Source of the DNA: Candidatus Jacksonbacteria bacterium
GTDB lineage: Bacteria > Patescibacteriota > Patescibacteriia > UBA9629 > GWA2-43-13
NCBI GenBank assembly: GCA_018698735.1
Contig: JABIPD010000090.1
Span: 1-12,793, forward strand
Length of the DNA: 12,793 nt
Direction: 5' to 3'
Made by a program: the position numbers and the translations under genes. This document shows positions 5,708 through 11,890 of this stretch, piece after piece (position 1 is the stretch's first letter; each line of letters starts with the position of its first letter). Under the pieces are notes generated by a model that saw only the letters and a program-made list of their open reading frames with translations, had not been told where the DNA came from and searched no databases.

Positions 5708-6364
5708 CTACCCTATTCCCAAATACGTATGTATTTTTTTATCCTCAAAAGAACTTATTACCTCGTCTGCTATCGAAGTATCTGCATGGCTCATTGTTGG
5801 GTCGTATACTGCAATGGTAAACGCGCCACTCGCTTTTGCTGCTTTAAGACCAGTTGTGGAGTCTTCAAAAATAACAACTTCTTCTGATTTTACCTTTAAA
5901 TACGTTATGAGCTCTGTGTACACCGTTGGGTCGGGTTTTCCTGGGAATCCTTCTGTTTGCGTGGAGTAATATTTAGAGATTCCTTTTTTAAGAACCGGAA
6001 AATGCTCAAGCGTGTCTTCTATCCATTCTTGTTGAGAAGAAGAACCTATCCCCATAGGTATTTGGGCTTCGTGCATTTCCTGAACAAATTTTTCTACTCC
6101 TGGAATAAGATTACAGAGACCCGAATAAATTTTGTGTGCAACTTTTTCGAACGCCTTAACCGCCTGCTCGAAAGTTACCTCTGGTTTATATTCTTGAATT
6201 AATGTGTGTGCATCTGTAAGATTTAAACCCTGTGTTTTTTGAGCAAGTTCTTGCGTATACTCTATCCCAAAACTTTCCCATACTTCGTGTTCTCTTTTTC
6301 GCCAGTATCTTTCGCTATCTATAAGCACCCCATCCATGTCAAAAATAATTGCCTTAAATTTCAT
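5708..6364 (-). CDS. HAD-superfamily hydrolase (beta-phosphoglucomutase / phosphatase-like)
   Basis: A 218-residue soluble HAD protein of subfamily I. It has motif I DMDGVLIDSE (nucleophile D9, acid D11), a helical cap domain (about 16-85), motif II GSSSQ (107-111), motif III Lys in GKPDPTVY (K143) and motif IV FEDSTTGLKAAKASG (E167, D168). It is similar to beta-phosphoglucomutase and to phosphatases such as 2-deoxyglucose-6-phosphatase; the ED pair in motif IV is typical of the mutase/phosphatase group, and the substrate cannot be assigned. The ATG at 6364 begins right at the MKFKAIIFD strand. On the minus strand an extended -10 (TGG then TATATA, 6388-6380) lies about 16 bases upstream, so the transcript would have a very short leader and no Shine-Dalgarno. 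Confidence 0.85.
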   Translation of the reverse strand: MKFKAIIFDMDGVLIDSERYWRKREHEVWESFGIEYTQELAQKTQGLNLTDAHTLIQEYKPEVTFEQAVKAFEKVAHKIYSGLCNLIPGVEKFVQEMHEAQIPMGIGSSSQQEWIEDTLEHFPVLKKGISKYYSTQTEGFPGKPDPTVYTELITYLKVKSEEVVIFEDSTTGLKAAKASGAFTIAVYDPTMSHADTSIADEVISSFEDKKIHTYLGIG

Positions 6365-6379
6365 ATATCTATTATTTAA

Positions 6380-6388
6380 TATATACCA
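6380..6388 (-). promoter_or_regulatory. Extended -10 promoter for the HAD gene
   Basis: On the minus strand the bases read TGG TATATA (6388-6380), an extended -10 (TGn plus hexamer). The predicted transcription start falls near 6373, leaving a leader of roughly 9 bases before the ATG at 6364. No good -35 is seen, as expected for an extended -10. Confidence 0.4.
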
Positions 6389-6732
6389 TAGCTAATACTA
6401 CACAATACAACTGCTTATTGAAAGACAAAAGCCGGCATCAAGGAAACAGACACCAGCTCAGTTAATGGAGGCAAACCAACGAAAAAGATCGTACTTCGTT
6501 GACTCCCAAATTGTTACAATGTCCCCCCAACACCAAAGAACAGTGGCTATTACAACCAGTACAAGCAACGACCGTGTAATGCATCCAATTCGCATTCCCA
6601 GGCTCCTTCCCTCTTTTCAACATAAAAACACATCTATCTATTAAGATCAATACTATAAGAAACAACTTTTCATTTGTTTTTCATTCATTTTTTGCTAAAC
6701 TATCTACAAAGGTCGGATTTTTAATATTCATC

Positions 6733-6738
6733 TATAAT
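6733..6738 (+). promoter_or_regulatory. Consensus -10 box for the TM-helix channel gene
   Basis: A perfect TATAAT lies 14 bases before the ATG at 6753. A start of transcription about 7 bases downstream would leave a leader of around 8 bases with no Shine-Dalgarno. No clear -35 occurs at the usual distance. The position argues against the upstream in-frame TTG at 6738, which would overlap the -10 box. Confidence 0.5.
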
Positions 6739-6752
6739 TGAACAATATACGT

Positions 6753-7445
6753 ATGAACTATTTTTCATCATGGAACGATGCCATAGTAGCATCTTTACAA
6801 GACTTATGGGCACAGTTTGTTGGATTTATTCCAGAGCTTCTTGGCGCGTTAATCGTACTTATTGTAGGGCTTATTATTGCCTCTTTCTTAGGAAGAGCAA
6901 TAAAACGCGTAATACAATTTGCTCAAATAGACAAACTCTCAGAAAAATCCGGATTAACCACCAGCTTCGAGAAAATAGGGCTTAAATTCACTCCATCAGC
7001 AATTGTTGGATGGATTACTAAGTGGTTCTTGATTATTGCAGTACTTATCGCCGTAGCAGATATTCTTAAATGGCCACAGGTTACTGAATTCCTTAATTCT
7101 GTAGCCCTCTACATCCCAAGAGTATTTGTTGCTGTTATTATCCTTATTATAGGAGTACTTGCAGGCCACTTTATTCATGAAGTTATCCAAAAAGGACTTC
7201 AGGCTTCTCGTGTTGCTGCTACTCAGGCGAAATTACTTGCAACTATTGGGAAATGGGCAATTATTGTATTTGCATTAATGGCTGCTTTAATAGAGCTTAA
7301 TATTGCAAGTCGATTAATTGAAACCTTATTTACTGGAATTGTTGCAGGAGTTGCAATTGGATTTGGACTTGCCTTTGGACTTGGAGGAAAAGACCAAGCT
7401 TCAAAATGGCTTAATAAAATGGATAAAGAAATCATCAACGACTAG
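6753..7445 (+). CDS. TM-helix repeat (MscS-like) membrane channel protein
   Basis: A 230-residue membrane protein with two copies of the conserved TM-helix pattern seen in MscS-related and CmpX-like proteins. Copy 1 is around 20-66 (IPELLGALIVLIVGLIIASFLGRAIKRVIQFA, then DKLSEKSGL) and copy 2 around 118-155 (YIPRVFVAVIILIIGVLAGHFIHEVIQKGL). The last helix (190-212) is glycine- and alanine-rich (GIVAGVAIGFGLAFGLGGKDQASKWL), like the pore-lining helix of MscS. The large cytoplasmic vestibule domain of full MscS is missing. Five hydrophobic segments are visible. The likely role is a small mechanosensitive or osmotic-stress channel; direct evidence for gating is lacking. The gene is monocistronic: its own promoter precedes it and a terminator follows at once. 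Confidence 0.8.
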   Translation: MNYFSSWNDAIVASLQDLWAQFVGFIPELLGALIVLIVGLIIASFLGRAIKRVIQFAQIDKLSEKSGLTTSFEKIGLKFTPSAIVGWITKWFLIIAVLIAVADILKWPQVTEFLNSVALYIPRVFVAVIILIIGVLAGHFIHEVIQKGLQASRVAATQAKLLATIGKWAIIVFALMAALIELNIASRLIETLFTGIVAGVAIGFGLAFGLGGKDQASKWLNKMDKEIIND

Positions 7446-7450
7446 ACTAG

Positions 7451-7479
7451 AAAAAAAGAGCCCTTCGGGGTTCTTTTTT
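7451..7479 (+). terminator. Intrinsic terminator with UUCG tetraloop
   Basis: Arms agagccc (7457-7463) and gggttct (7468-7474) form a 7-bp stem with one G-U pair, closed by the very stable loop ttcg, and are followed by five T residues. A run of seven A residues precedes the stem (7451-7457). It begins 5 bases after the stop of the channel gene. Confidence 0.9.
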
Positions 7480-7490
7480 GTTTGAAAAAT

Positions 7491-7498
7491 TGCTAAAC
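7491..7498 (+). promoter_or_regulatory. Extended -10-like box directly before the Nudix gene
   Basis: The bases tgctaaac plus t (TG, C, then TAAACT at 7493-7498) resemble an extended -10 and lie 9 bases before the ATG at 7508. Transcription would start close to the ATG, so the mRNA would be leaderless or nearly so. The same string, ttgctaaact, also occurs at 6692-6701, upstream of the channel gene. Confidence 0.4.
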
Positions 7499-7507
7499 TT
7501 TGGTGTT

Positions 7508-7999
7508 ATGAAAAACATTCGAACATTGGTTGTTGTTACCGATTACGACAAAATATTACTTGGAATGAAAAAAACCGGCTTTGGAAAAGGCCGATGGAAT
7601 GGATTTGGCGGAAAAATAGAGCCAGGAGAAACCATTTTGCAGGCTGCTCACAGAGAATTACAAGAAGAAGTTGGTATACAAGCAACAGCAATAGAAGAAA
7701 GAGGAATAATCACATTTAAAGGCATTACCACCTTTGACGATAGCCAAGCAACTGATATACTGGAGGTGCATATCTTTAGTTGTACTGAGTTTAATGGTGA
7801 ACCAAAAGAAACAGAAGAAATGAAACCACAATGGTATCATTGGAAAGACATCCCCTATTCTGATATGTGGCCAGATGACAGATACTGGCTTCCGATCTTT
7901 TTAGAAGGCAGAAGCATACATGCAACCTTTGCCTTTAAGGCAGAGAATGAGTTTAAAACAATAGAGATAACAGCCGGAGAACGGAAAACAAAGTATTAG
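7508..7999 (+). CDS. MTH1-type Nudix hydrolase (oxidised purine nucleoside triphosphatase)
   Basis: A 163-residue Nudix protein with a full Nudix box: G35-x5-E41-x7-R49-E50-x2-E53-E54-x-G56. Beyond the box it resembles animal MTH1/NUDT1 along its whole length: LGMKKTGFGKGRWNGFGGK (18-36), EEMKPQW (103-109) and DMWPDDRYWLPIFL (119-132), followed by a HATFAF segment. The MTH1 residues that read 8-oxo-dGTP and 2-OH-dATP (F27, N33, W117, D119, D120 in the human enzyme) have counterparts F25, N31, W121, D123 and D124. It probably sanitises the nucleotide pool by hydrolysing oxidised dNTPs to monophosphates. The ATG at 7508 matches the family start; an in-frame TTG at 7478 lies inside the terminator. 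It is the first gene of a probable three-gene operon. Confidence 0.88.
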   Translation: MKNIRTLVVVTDYDKILLGMKKTGFGKGRWNGFGGKIEPGETILQAAHRELQEEVGIQATAIEERGIITFKGITTFDDSQATDILEVHIFSCTEFNGEPKETEEMKPQWYHWKDIPYSDMWPDDRYWLPIFLEGRSIHATFAFKAENEFKTIEITAGERKTKY

Positions 8000-8009
8000 C
8001 CCTCTCTCT

Positions 8010-8936
8010 ATGGCAGAACACCGAGGATTCATAGGAATTATTATTGCAATTTTTTTGGTGGTAATTAGCAGCTACTTCATGGCAACCAAAAAACTTGCCG
8101 AAGAAAAAAATTCTGAGCCAGCAGGAGACGATATTGTTTTTTGCACGCAAGATGCTAAAGAATGCTGGGACGGCAGCTATGTAGCTCGCGTTTCGCCAGA
8201 TTGTTCTTTTGCAGCTTGCCCGGGTGTAACAACAGAAAACGACTTTATAAAAATTTCTTCGCCAGTAGAAAACCAGGAAGTAGGGTTTCCACTAACAATC
8301 CGAGGAGAGGCCCGCACATTCGAAAGCACGGTAAACATTCGCATTTTAAACAGCGACAAAACAATACTTTACGAAAATTTCACAACCGCACGATCAGCTC
8401 AAGTAGGAGTATTTGGGCCATTCGAAACAACCCTGTCGTATCCAGAGCCGAAATCTTCTACCGGGTTTATTGAACTCTTTGAATATTCAGCAAAAGACGG
8501 CACCGAAACATCGCGACTGTTAATACCTATTAGGTTTACCGAAACAAATACTACTACGATAAAAGCATTTTTTAACAACATTTCGCACGACCCAAATTTA
8601 ATAGATTGTAATGTTGTATACCCCGTAGAAAGACGAACAGCTTCCGCAGATACAATAGAAAAAGCCGCATTACAAGAACTGCTGCTGGGACCAAGTATAT
8701 TAGAAAGAACCTCTGGGTTTCAAACCCAAATCCCGGAACGAGTAGAAATTAACTCTTTAGAGGTTGAAGACGGAACAGCTTATGTCGACCTTTCAGAAGA
8801 ACTCGAGCCTGGAGGCGGATCGTGTATCGTAACTGCTATTGTTTCTCAAATTAACCAAACACTTACTCAATTTTCACATATAGAAGCTGTCGAACTATCT
8901 ATTAAAGGAGAAACTGAAAGCATTCTACAGCCATAA
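8010..8936 (+). CDS. Membrane-anchored Gmad2/GerMN-domain envelope protein with N-terminal Cys motif
   Basis: A 308-residue exported protein. It has a signal anchor (8-25), then a short cysteine module (44-71: C45, C52, C65, C70 in the pattern C-x6-C-DGS-x-P-x-C-x4-C-P), then a Gmad2 immunoglobulin-like domain (about 80-176, beginning IKISSPVENQEV) and a GerMN domain (about 183-300: IKAFFNN, ALQELLLGPS, AYVDLSEELEPGGGSCIVTAIVSQINQTL). GerMN and Gmad domains were named from spore germination proteins but are widespread in non-sporulating bacteria; no spore genes are seen here, so a cell-envelope or glycan-binding role is more likely. The four clustered cysteines plus C200 and C272 probably form disulfides outside the membrane. 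The start lies 10 bases after the Nudix stop, with no Shine-Dalgarno. Confidence 0.82.
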   Translation: MAEHRGFIGIIIAIFLVVISSYFMATKKLAEEKNSEPAGDDIVFCTQDAKECWDGSYVARVSPDCSFAACPGVTTENDFIKISSPVENQEVGFPLTIRGEARTFESTVNIRILNSDKTILYENFTTARSAQVGVFGPFETTLSYPEPKSSTGFIELFEYSAKDGTETSRLLIPIRFTETNTTTIKAFFNNISHDPNLIDCNVVYPVERRTASADTIEKAALQELLLGPSILERTSGFQTQIPERVEINSLEVEDGTAYVDLSEELEPGGGSCIVTAIVSQINQTLTQFSHIEAVELSIKGETESILQP

Positions 8937-8947
8937 TTATACAAACT

Positions 8948-9643
8948 ATGAAAAAAAATAAGTTTAAGCAAGAACACATCCTTAAGATGAATAAAACCGA
9001 TCAATACCGCACGGTTGATGAACTTTTTAAACGCAGCCAGCCTAATTCGGTGTATTACACCATGCTTGTTTTGTCGGCATTTATTGTAACAGCTGGTCTT
9101 TTATTAAATAATGCACCTATTGTAATTGGTGGCATGCTTGTAACACCAGTGCTCACTCCTCTGCTTGTTATTGCGCTTGGGCTTGCTACCGGTGAAATTG
9201 CCGCAATAAAAGGAACGGCCCTTCTTACGCTAAAATCATTTGTTATTATTGTTGCAGCTGCTGTACTGCTTACCTTTATTTTTGGGCCAACTAAAGTAGA
9301 ACCCATAATTGGAGATTCTCTCCGCACCATTGTTTTATACTTTATTGTTGCACTTACCAGCGGGGTTGCAGCAACATTTGCATGGACGCGAAAAGAAATA
9401 GCAGATGTGTTACCAGGAATCGCAATTGCTGTTTCGTTGGTTCCGCCATTAGGGCTTGTTGGAATAGGAATAAGTACCTTAAATGTAGCAATGATGAGAT
9501 TTAATTTCCTTCTCTTCTTGTTTAATCTTCTTGGTATTATTGTAGGAAGCTTAGTAATATTCTCACTTCTTAAATTCTACCGCTCCGATAAAAAAGTAAA
9601 AGCTGATAGCGAAGAGCTCAAAGAGATGACAGAAAAAAAATAA
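8948..9643 (+). CDS. DUF389-family integral membrane protein
   Basis: A 231-residue protein whose first ~35 residues are basic and cytoplasmic, followed by about six membrane helices and a charged C-terminal tail (about 209-231). The DUF389 core is recognisable: NNAPIVIGGMLVTPVLTPLLVIALGLATGE (54-83), then ALTSGVAATFAWTRKEIADVLPGIAIAVSLVPPLGLVGIG (about 135-174). The family's function is unknown; it lacks here the N-terminal soluble domain of longer DUF389 proteins. It starts 11 bases after the GerMN protein's stop and ends in a terminator, so it is the last gene of the Nudix-GerMN-DUF389 operon. Partner function is not deducible. Confidence 0.88.
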   Translation: MKKNKFKQEHILKMNKTDQYRTVDELFKRSQPNSVYYTMLVLSAFIVTAGLLLNNAPIVIGGMLVTPVLTPLLVIALGLATGEIAAIKGTALLTLKSFVIIVAAAVLLTFIFGPTKVEPIIGDSLRTIVLYFIVALTSGVAATFAWTRKEIADVLPGIAIAVSLVPPLGLVGIGISTLNVAMMRFNFLLFLFNLLGIIVGSLVIFSLLKFYRSDKKVKADSEELKEMTEKK

Positions 9644-9673
9644 ATAAGCCATCCGGTTGGCTTATTTATTTTT
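9636..9673. terminator. Strong bidirectional intrinsic terminator overlapping the DUF389 stop
   Basis: Arms 9636-9651 (aaaaataaataagcca) and 9658-9673 are perfect reverse complements over 16 bp around a 6-base loop tccggt. The stem includes the DUF389 TAA stop and has A-rich 5' and T-rich 3' sides, so it can end transcription from either direction. Confidence 0.88.
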
Positions 9674-9727
9674 AAATTTTCTAAAAAAAGGGCATCTCTA
9701 AGAAAATTATTTAAAACTAACAGAGGC

Positions 9728-9786
9728 CAGAGATTCTTCCCCTGCAGTCCCTGTCACAAGGACGGGGCACGGCAGAATGACGAAAC
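9728..9786. repeat. Second, shorter copy of the TIR-type repeat
   Basis: It contains agagattcttc (9731-9741) and, at its right end, cagaatgacgaaa (about 9773-9785), both shared in the same order with the element at 4262-4391. The middle is different: it carries cacaaggacggggc, the reverse complement of a segment in the left part of the other copy. No left terminal repeat is visible, so this copy looks truncated or rearranged. Confidence 0.55.
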
Positions 9787-9817
9787 AAAAAAGAGTGGGT
9801 AATGCCCACTCTTTTTT
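9787..9817. terminator. Bidirectional intrinsic terminator between DUF389 and slipin genes
   Basis: Arms aaaaaagagtggg (9787-9799) and cccactctttttt (9805-9817) form a perfect 13-bp stem with a 5-base loop taatg. It lies 9 bases past the stop of the minus-strand slipin gene and would serve that gene; on the plus strand it is a second barrier after the terminator at 9636-9673. Confidence 0.9.
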
Positions 9818-9826
9818 ATTGATACG

Positions 9827-10582
9827 TTAAACCTGTTTTTTAACCACACTTTCTAATGCTCTCAAAACCTCTAGAGGCACTGCGAACACAACAGTATTTG
9901 ATTGATCTGAAGATATATCGTTAATTGATTGTAAAGTTCTTAAATGAAGAGCCCCCGGGTTTTCAGAAAGCATTCGAGCAGCTTTGCTTAAATTCTCTGC
10001 AGCAATAGCCTCTCCTTCTGCTTTAATAATCACCGAACGTTTTTCTCGTTCCGATTCTGCTTGCTTACCTATAGTTCGCTGCATGTCTTGCGGCAGTTGA
10101 ATATCTTTCAATTCAACGCTCTCGACCTTAATCCCCCAAGGATCTGTTGCTTGATCTACAATATCTTTAATGCGAACCGAAATTTCGTCTCTATTGGAAA
10201 GCACTTCATCTAAAGACACCGAACCGACAATATTTCGCATGGTGGTTTGCGACAACTGAGAAACAGCTAAATTATAATTCTCTACCTCGAGCACGGCTTT
10301 TTCTGCGTGCGTTACTTTATAATAAATAACCGCATTCACAGCAACCGTAACATTATCTTTCGTAATGGTGTCTTGAGGTGGAACATCTGCCACCTTCACA
10401 CGCATATCTATTTTTGTCATGCTCTGAAAAACAGGAAACACTAATTTCCATCCAGGCGATATTATCCCCGAATACTTTCCGAGGGTAAATTTTACCCCAC
10501 GTTGATATTCGTTAATCTGGCGAATACTCACCAAGATAATTGCAACAATAATGGCAATTATCACATAAACGGTGGTTGTCAT
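9827..10582 (-). CDS. Slipin / stomatin-like SPFH (band 7) membrane protein
   Basis: A 251-residue prokaryotic stomatin homologue: N-terminal membrane hairpin or anchor (5-20), SPFH/band 7 domain (about 22-190) with the slipin hallmarks NEYQRGVKFTLGKYSGIISPGWKLVFP (24-50), DMRVKVADVPPQDTITKDNV (59-78) and DPWGIKVESVELKDIQLP (147-164), then an Ala/Glu-rich coiled-coil (165-205) and a short C-terminal oligomerisation region. Such proteins form large membrane-bound rings that organise membrane microdomains. They are often encoded beside an NfeD or a ClpP-class protease; here neither is present, which is unusual. The ATG at 10582 gives a standard length. A terminator follows the stop, so it is probably monocistronic. 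Confidence 0.92.
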   Translation of the reverse strand: MTTTVYVIIAIIVAIILVSIRQINEYQRGVKFTLGKYSGIISPGWKLVFPVFQSMTKIDMRVKVADVPPQDTITKDNVTVAVNAVIYYKVTHAEKAVLEVENYNLAVSQLSQTTMRNIVGSVSLDEVLSNRDEISVRIKDIVDQATDPWGIKVESVELKDIQLPQDMQRTIGKQAESEREKRSVIIKAEGEAIAAENLSKAARMLSENPGALHLRTLQSINDISSDQSNTVVFAVPLEVLRALESVVKKQV

Positions 10583-10851
10583 AGAAAAAAGAATTAATTC
10601 TTATATAAACGCTACTCCTGGTATTTTACTGTGTCAAGGGTTTTTAAACTTCAAAACCCTGCCTTTATAGGGCAGAGCTTTGAAAAAGAACAATCTACTA
10701 TTTCGTGTACGCGTACGAGTACCTATAAAATACGTAATGTATTCTAGAATCGAACTATATCACACTGCAAATTAACCATACATGAAAAAACGGTGATCTA
10801 TAGCAAAAAATATTTGGATTCTATATACTAAACGTATAGTACTTCGTATCT
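10583..10851. promoter_or_regulatory. Divergent, palindrome-rich control region between slipin and adenosyltransferase genes
   Basis: This 269-base region has three perfect 10-bp palindromes: gaattaattc (10591-10600), gtacgcgtac (10707-10716) and attctagaat (10741-10750). Three GTAC units with 6-base periodicity lie at 10707-10722. A hairpin with arms agggtttt (10637-10644) and aaaaccct (10653-10660) is followed by ctgcc/ggcag (10659-10663, 10671-10675). On the minus strand a TTGACA (10637-10632) is present, but no -10 sits at the proper spacing; the A/T-rich 10609-10600 is too far for a standard promoter. Confidence 0.45.
10813..10840 (+). promoter_or_regulatory. Candidate promoter of the adenosyltransferase gene
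   Basis: TTTGGA (10813-10818) and TATAGT (10835-10840) are separated by 16 bases. Transcription would start near 10847, leaving about 5 bases before the ATG at 10852. An alternative -10, TATACT, lies at 10824-10829. The short leader agrees with other genes in the window. Confidence 0.4.
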
Positions 10852-11403
10852 ATGGCTGCTATTTATACAAAAAGTGGTGATACAGGAGAAACATCGTTAC
10901 TGGGAGGTATTCGCGCACCCAAAAACAGTCTTAAAGTAGAGGCCTATGGAACTGTTGATGAACTAAGCGCGTGTATTGGAACCGTGCGAGCTATTATTTT
11001 TGAGACCGTTCAATCTATATACGAACAACTCGAAATTATCCAGCATCATTTGTTTACCATAGGAACACTGCTTGCTACCCCCGAGGGTGCGTATTCAGAT
11101 CTGCAAGTAAAACCACAATGGATTACCCTGTTAGAAAATTGGATAGATGCATCAGAAGAAACATTACCAAAACTTTCTACCTTTATTTTACCAGGAGGAA
11201 GCCCGGCATCTGGTCATCTCCATCTTGCACGCGCTATTTGCAGACGTACGGAGCGAAATATTGTATCATTATCTCAACACGAAACACTCCCTCCTAACGT
11301 TATTGTATACATAAATAGATTATCGGATTATTTATTTATGGCGGCGCGTTATTTAAACCTTGAATCCGACAGACAAGAAACAACGTGGAATAAAGACATA
11401 TAA
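10852..11403 (+). CDS. PduO-type ATP:cob(I)alamin adenosyltransferase
   Basis: A 183-residue enzyme of the PduO/MMAB family, which transfers the adenosyl group of ATP to cob(I)alamin to make coenzyme B12. It contains the N-terminal ATP-binding motif YTKSGDTGETSLLGG (5-19), EAYGTVDELSACIG (30-43), LPGGSPASGHLHLARAICRRTERN (113-136) with the ATP-contacting arginines, and YINRLSDYLFMAARYLN (153-169), which form the five-helix trimer interface and active site. All expected key residues are visible. No B12-dependent enzyme or cobalamin transporter is in the window, so the consumer of adenosylcobalamin is not known from this segment; class II ribonucleotide reductase is a usual candidate in small genomes. 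The start follows a candidate promoter closely, without a Shine-Dalgarno. Confidence 0.95.
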   Translation: MAAIYTKSGDTGETSLLGGIRAPKNSLKVEAYGTVDELSACIGTVRAIIFETVQSIYEQLEIIQHHLFTIGTLLATPEGAYSDLQVKPQWITLLENWIDASEETLPKLSTFILPGGSPASGHLHLARAICRRTERNIVSLSQHETLPPNVIVYINRLSDYLFMAARYLNLESDRQETTWNKDI

Positions 11404-11404
11404 T

Positions 11405-11887
11405 ATGAGAGATTTACAACACAACGAAGTCGATGACATTAAAAAGAAAGGTAAAAAAATATCGAATACAATCTTTTTTGTATTCTTAATTATTATTTCG
11501 CTTGCAGTTCTTTCTGCTGCCTGGATATTTACGATCCTTTTTTCTGATTCTCTTGATTACAAATCGTTTACGCCACAGCCATCTGAGCCATCTGTCACAA
11601 TATCAAAACCTCATCAGGTGTTTACCATGAATCAACTTGGCCAGCGCCCGTTTCTTAATGGGAAAAGCTCGTTCGACCCAGATGGCGGAGATATTACTGG
11701 CACCTGGACCCTTATATCCTCTCCTACAAACCCAGACGAAAACACCGTTGTTGCAAAAAAATCGCTTGAATATTCCGCACCGCCTATCTCTGCCGAAAGA
11801 ATAGGCCGATGGGTGTACCAATTAGAAGTTACAGACGATGAAGAGACAACAAACAAAGCAATCGCTACAGTAATGATTACAAAATAA
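11405..11887 (+). CDS. Small membrane-anchored protein with a PKD/Ig-like extracytoplasmic domain
   Basis: A 160-residue protein: 21 charged cytoplasmic residues, one transmembrane helix (about 22-46), a Pro/Ser linker (52-66) and a single beta-sandwich-like domain (about 67-160). The domain has PKD-like features: LNGKSSFDPDGGDITGTWTLISSP (84-107) and a closing strand WVYQLEVTDDEETTNKAIATVMIT (136-159). Such domains usually mediate binding at the cell surface; no catalytic motif is seen. The ATG lies one base after the adenosyltransferase stop, so translation is likely coupled, though no functional link is apparent. An in-frame upstream ATG at 11360, inside the previous gene, would give 15 more residues and is less likely. 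Confidence 0.7.
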   Translation: MRDLQHNEVDDIKKKGKKISNTIFFVFLIIISLAVLSAAWIFTILFSDSLDYKSFTPQPSEPSVTISKPHQVFTMNQLGQRPFLNGKSSFDPDGGDITGTWTLISSPTNPDENTVVAKKSLEYSAPPISAERIGRWVYQLEVTDDEETTNKAIATVMITK

Positions 11888-11890
11888 CTG

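Larger units (their letters stand above)
6365..6752. other. 388-base divergent intergenic region with a GC-elevated core
   Basis: The gap lies between two divergent genes. Its edges are very AT-rich (about 25% GC by hand count) and carry the promoters of both genes. The core 6421-6620 is about 45% GC by hand count. It includes small inverted repeats such as aacgaa/ttcgtt (6479-6484, 6495-6500) and aatgc/gcatt. A 67-codon reading frame on the minus strand (6665-6462) has no recognisable domain, although it is cysteine-rich in the middle. I cannot match the core to tRNA, tmRNA, SRP RNA or RNase P signatures. Confidence 0.4.

Noticed and set aside
6449..6505. tRNA-like D-arm string (ccagctcagttaatgg) followed by a hairpin
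   Set aside because: The D stem does not close properly, no anticodon stem-loop of the right size follows and no T-arm consensus or acceptor pairing exists.
6540..6620. Possible cobalamin riboswitch on the minus strand (contains gccactg)
   Set aside because: The B12-box and the other conserved segments are missing or out of order, and the nearest B12 gene is 4 kb away and divergent from it.
6462..6665. 67-residue minus-strand reading frame in the divergent gap
   Set aside because: Low-information sequence with no recognised domain and no upstream signals; reported only as part of an unassigned GC-elevated segment.
7478..7507. TTG start for the Nudix gene, ten residues earlier
   Set aside because: It lies within the T-run of the terminator and overlaps the promoter-like box; the ATG at 7508 fits the family's N-terminus.
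10600..10637. TTGACA (minus strand) as the -35 of the slipin promoter
   Set aside because: The nearest A/T-rich -10 candidates are 22 or more bases away, outside the usual 16-18 spacing, so no promoter is called.
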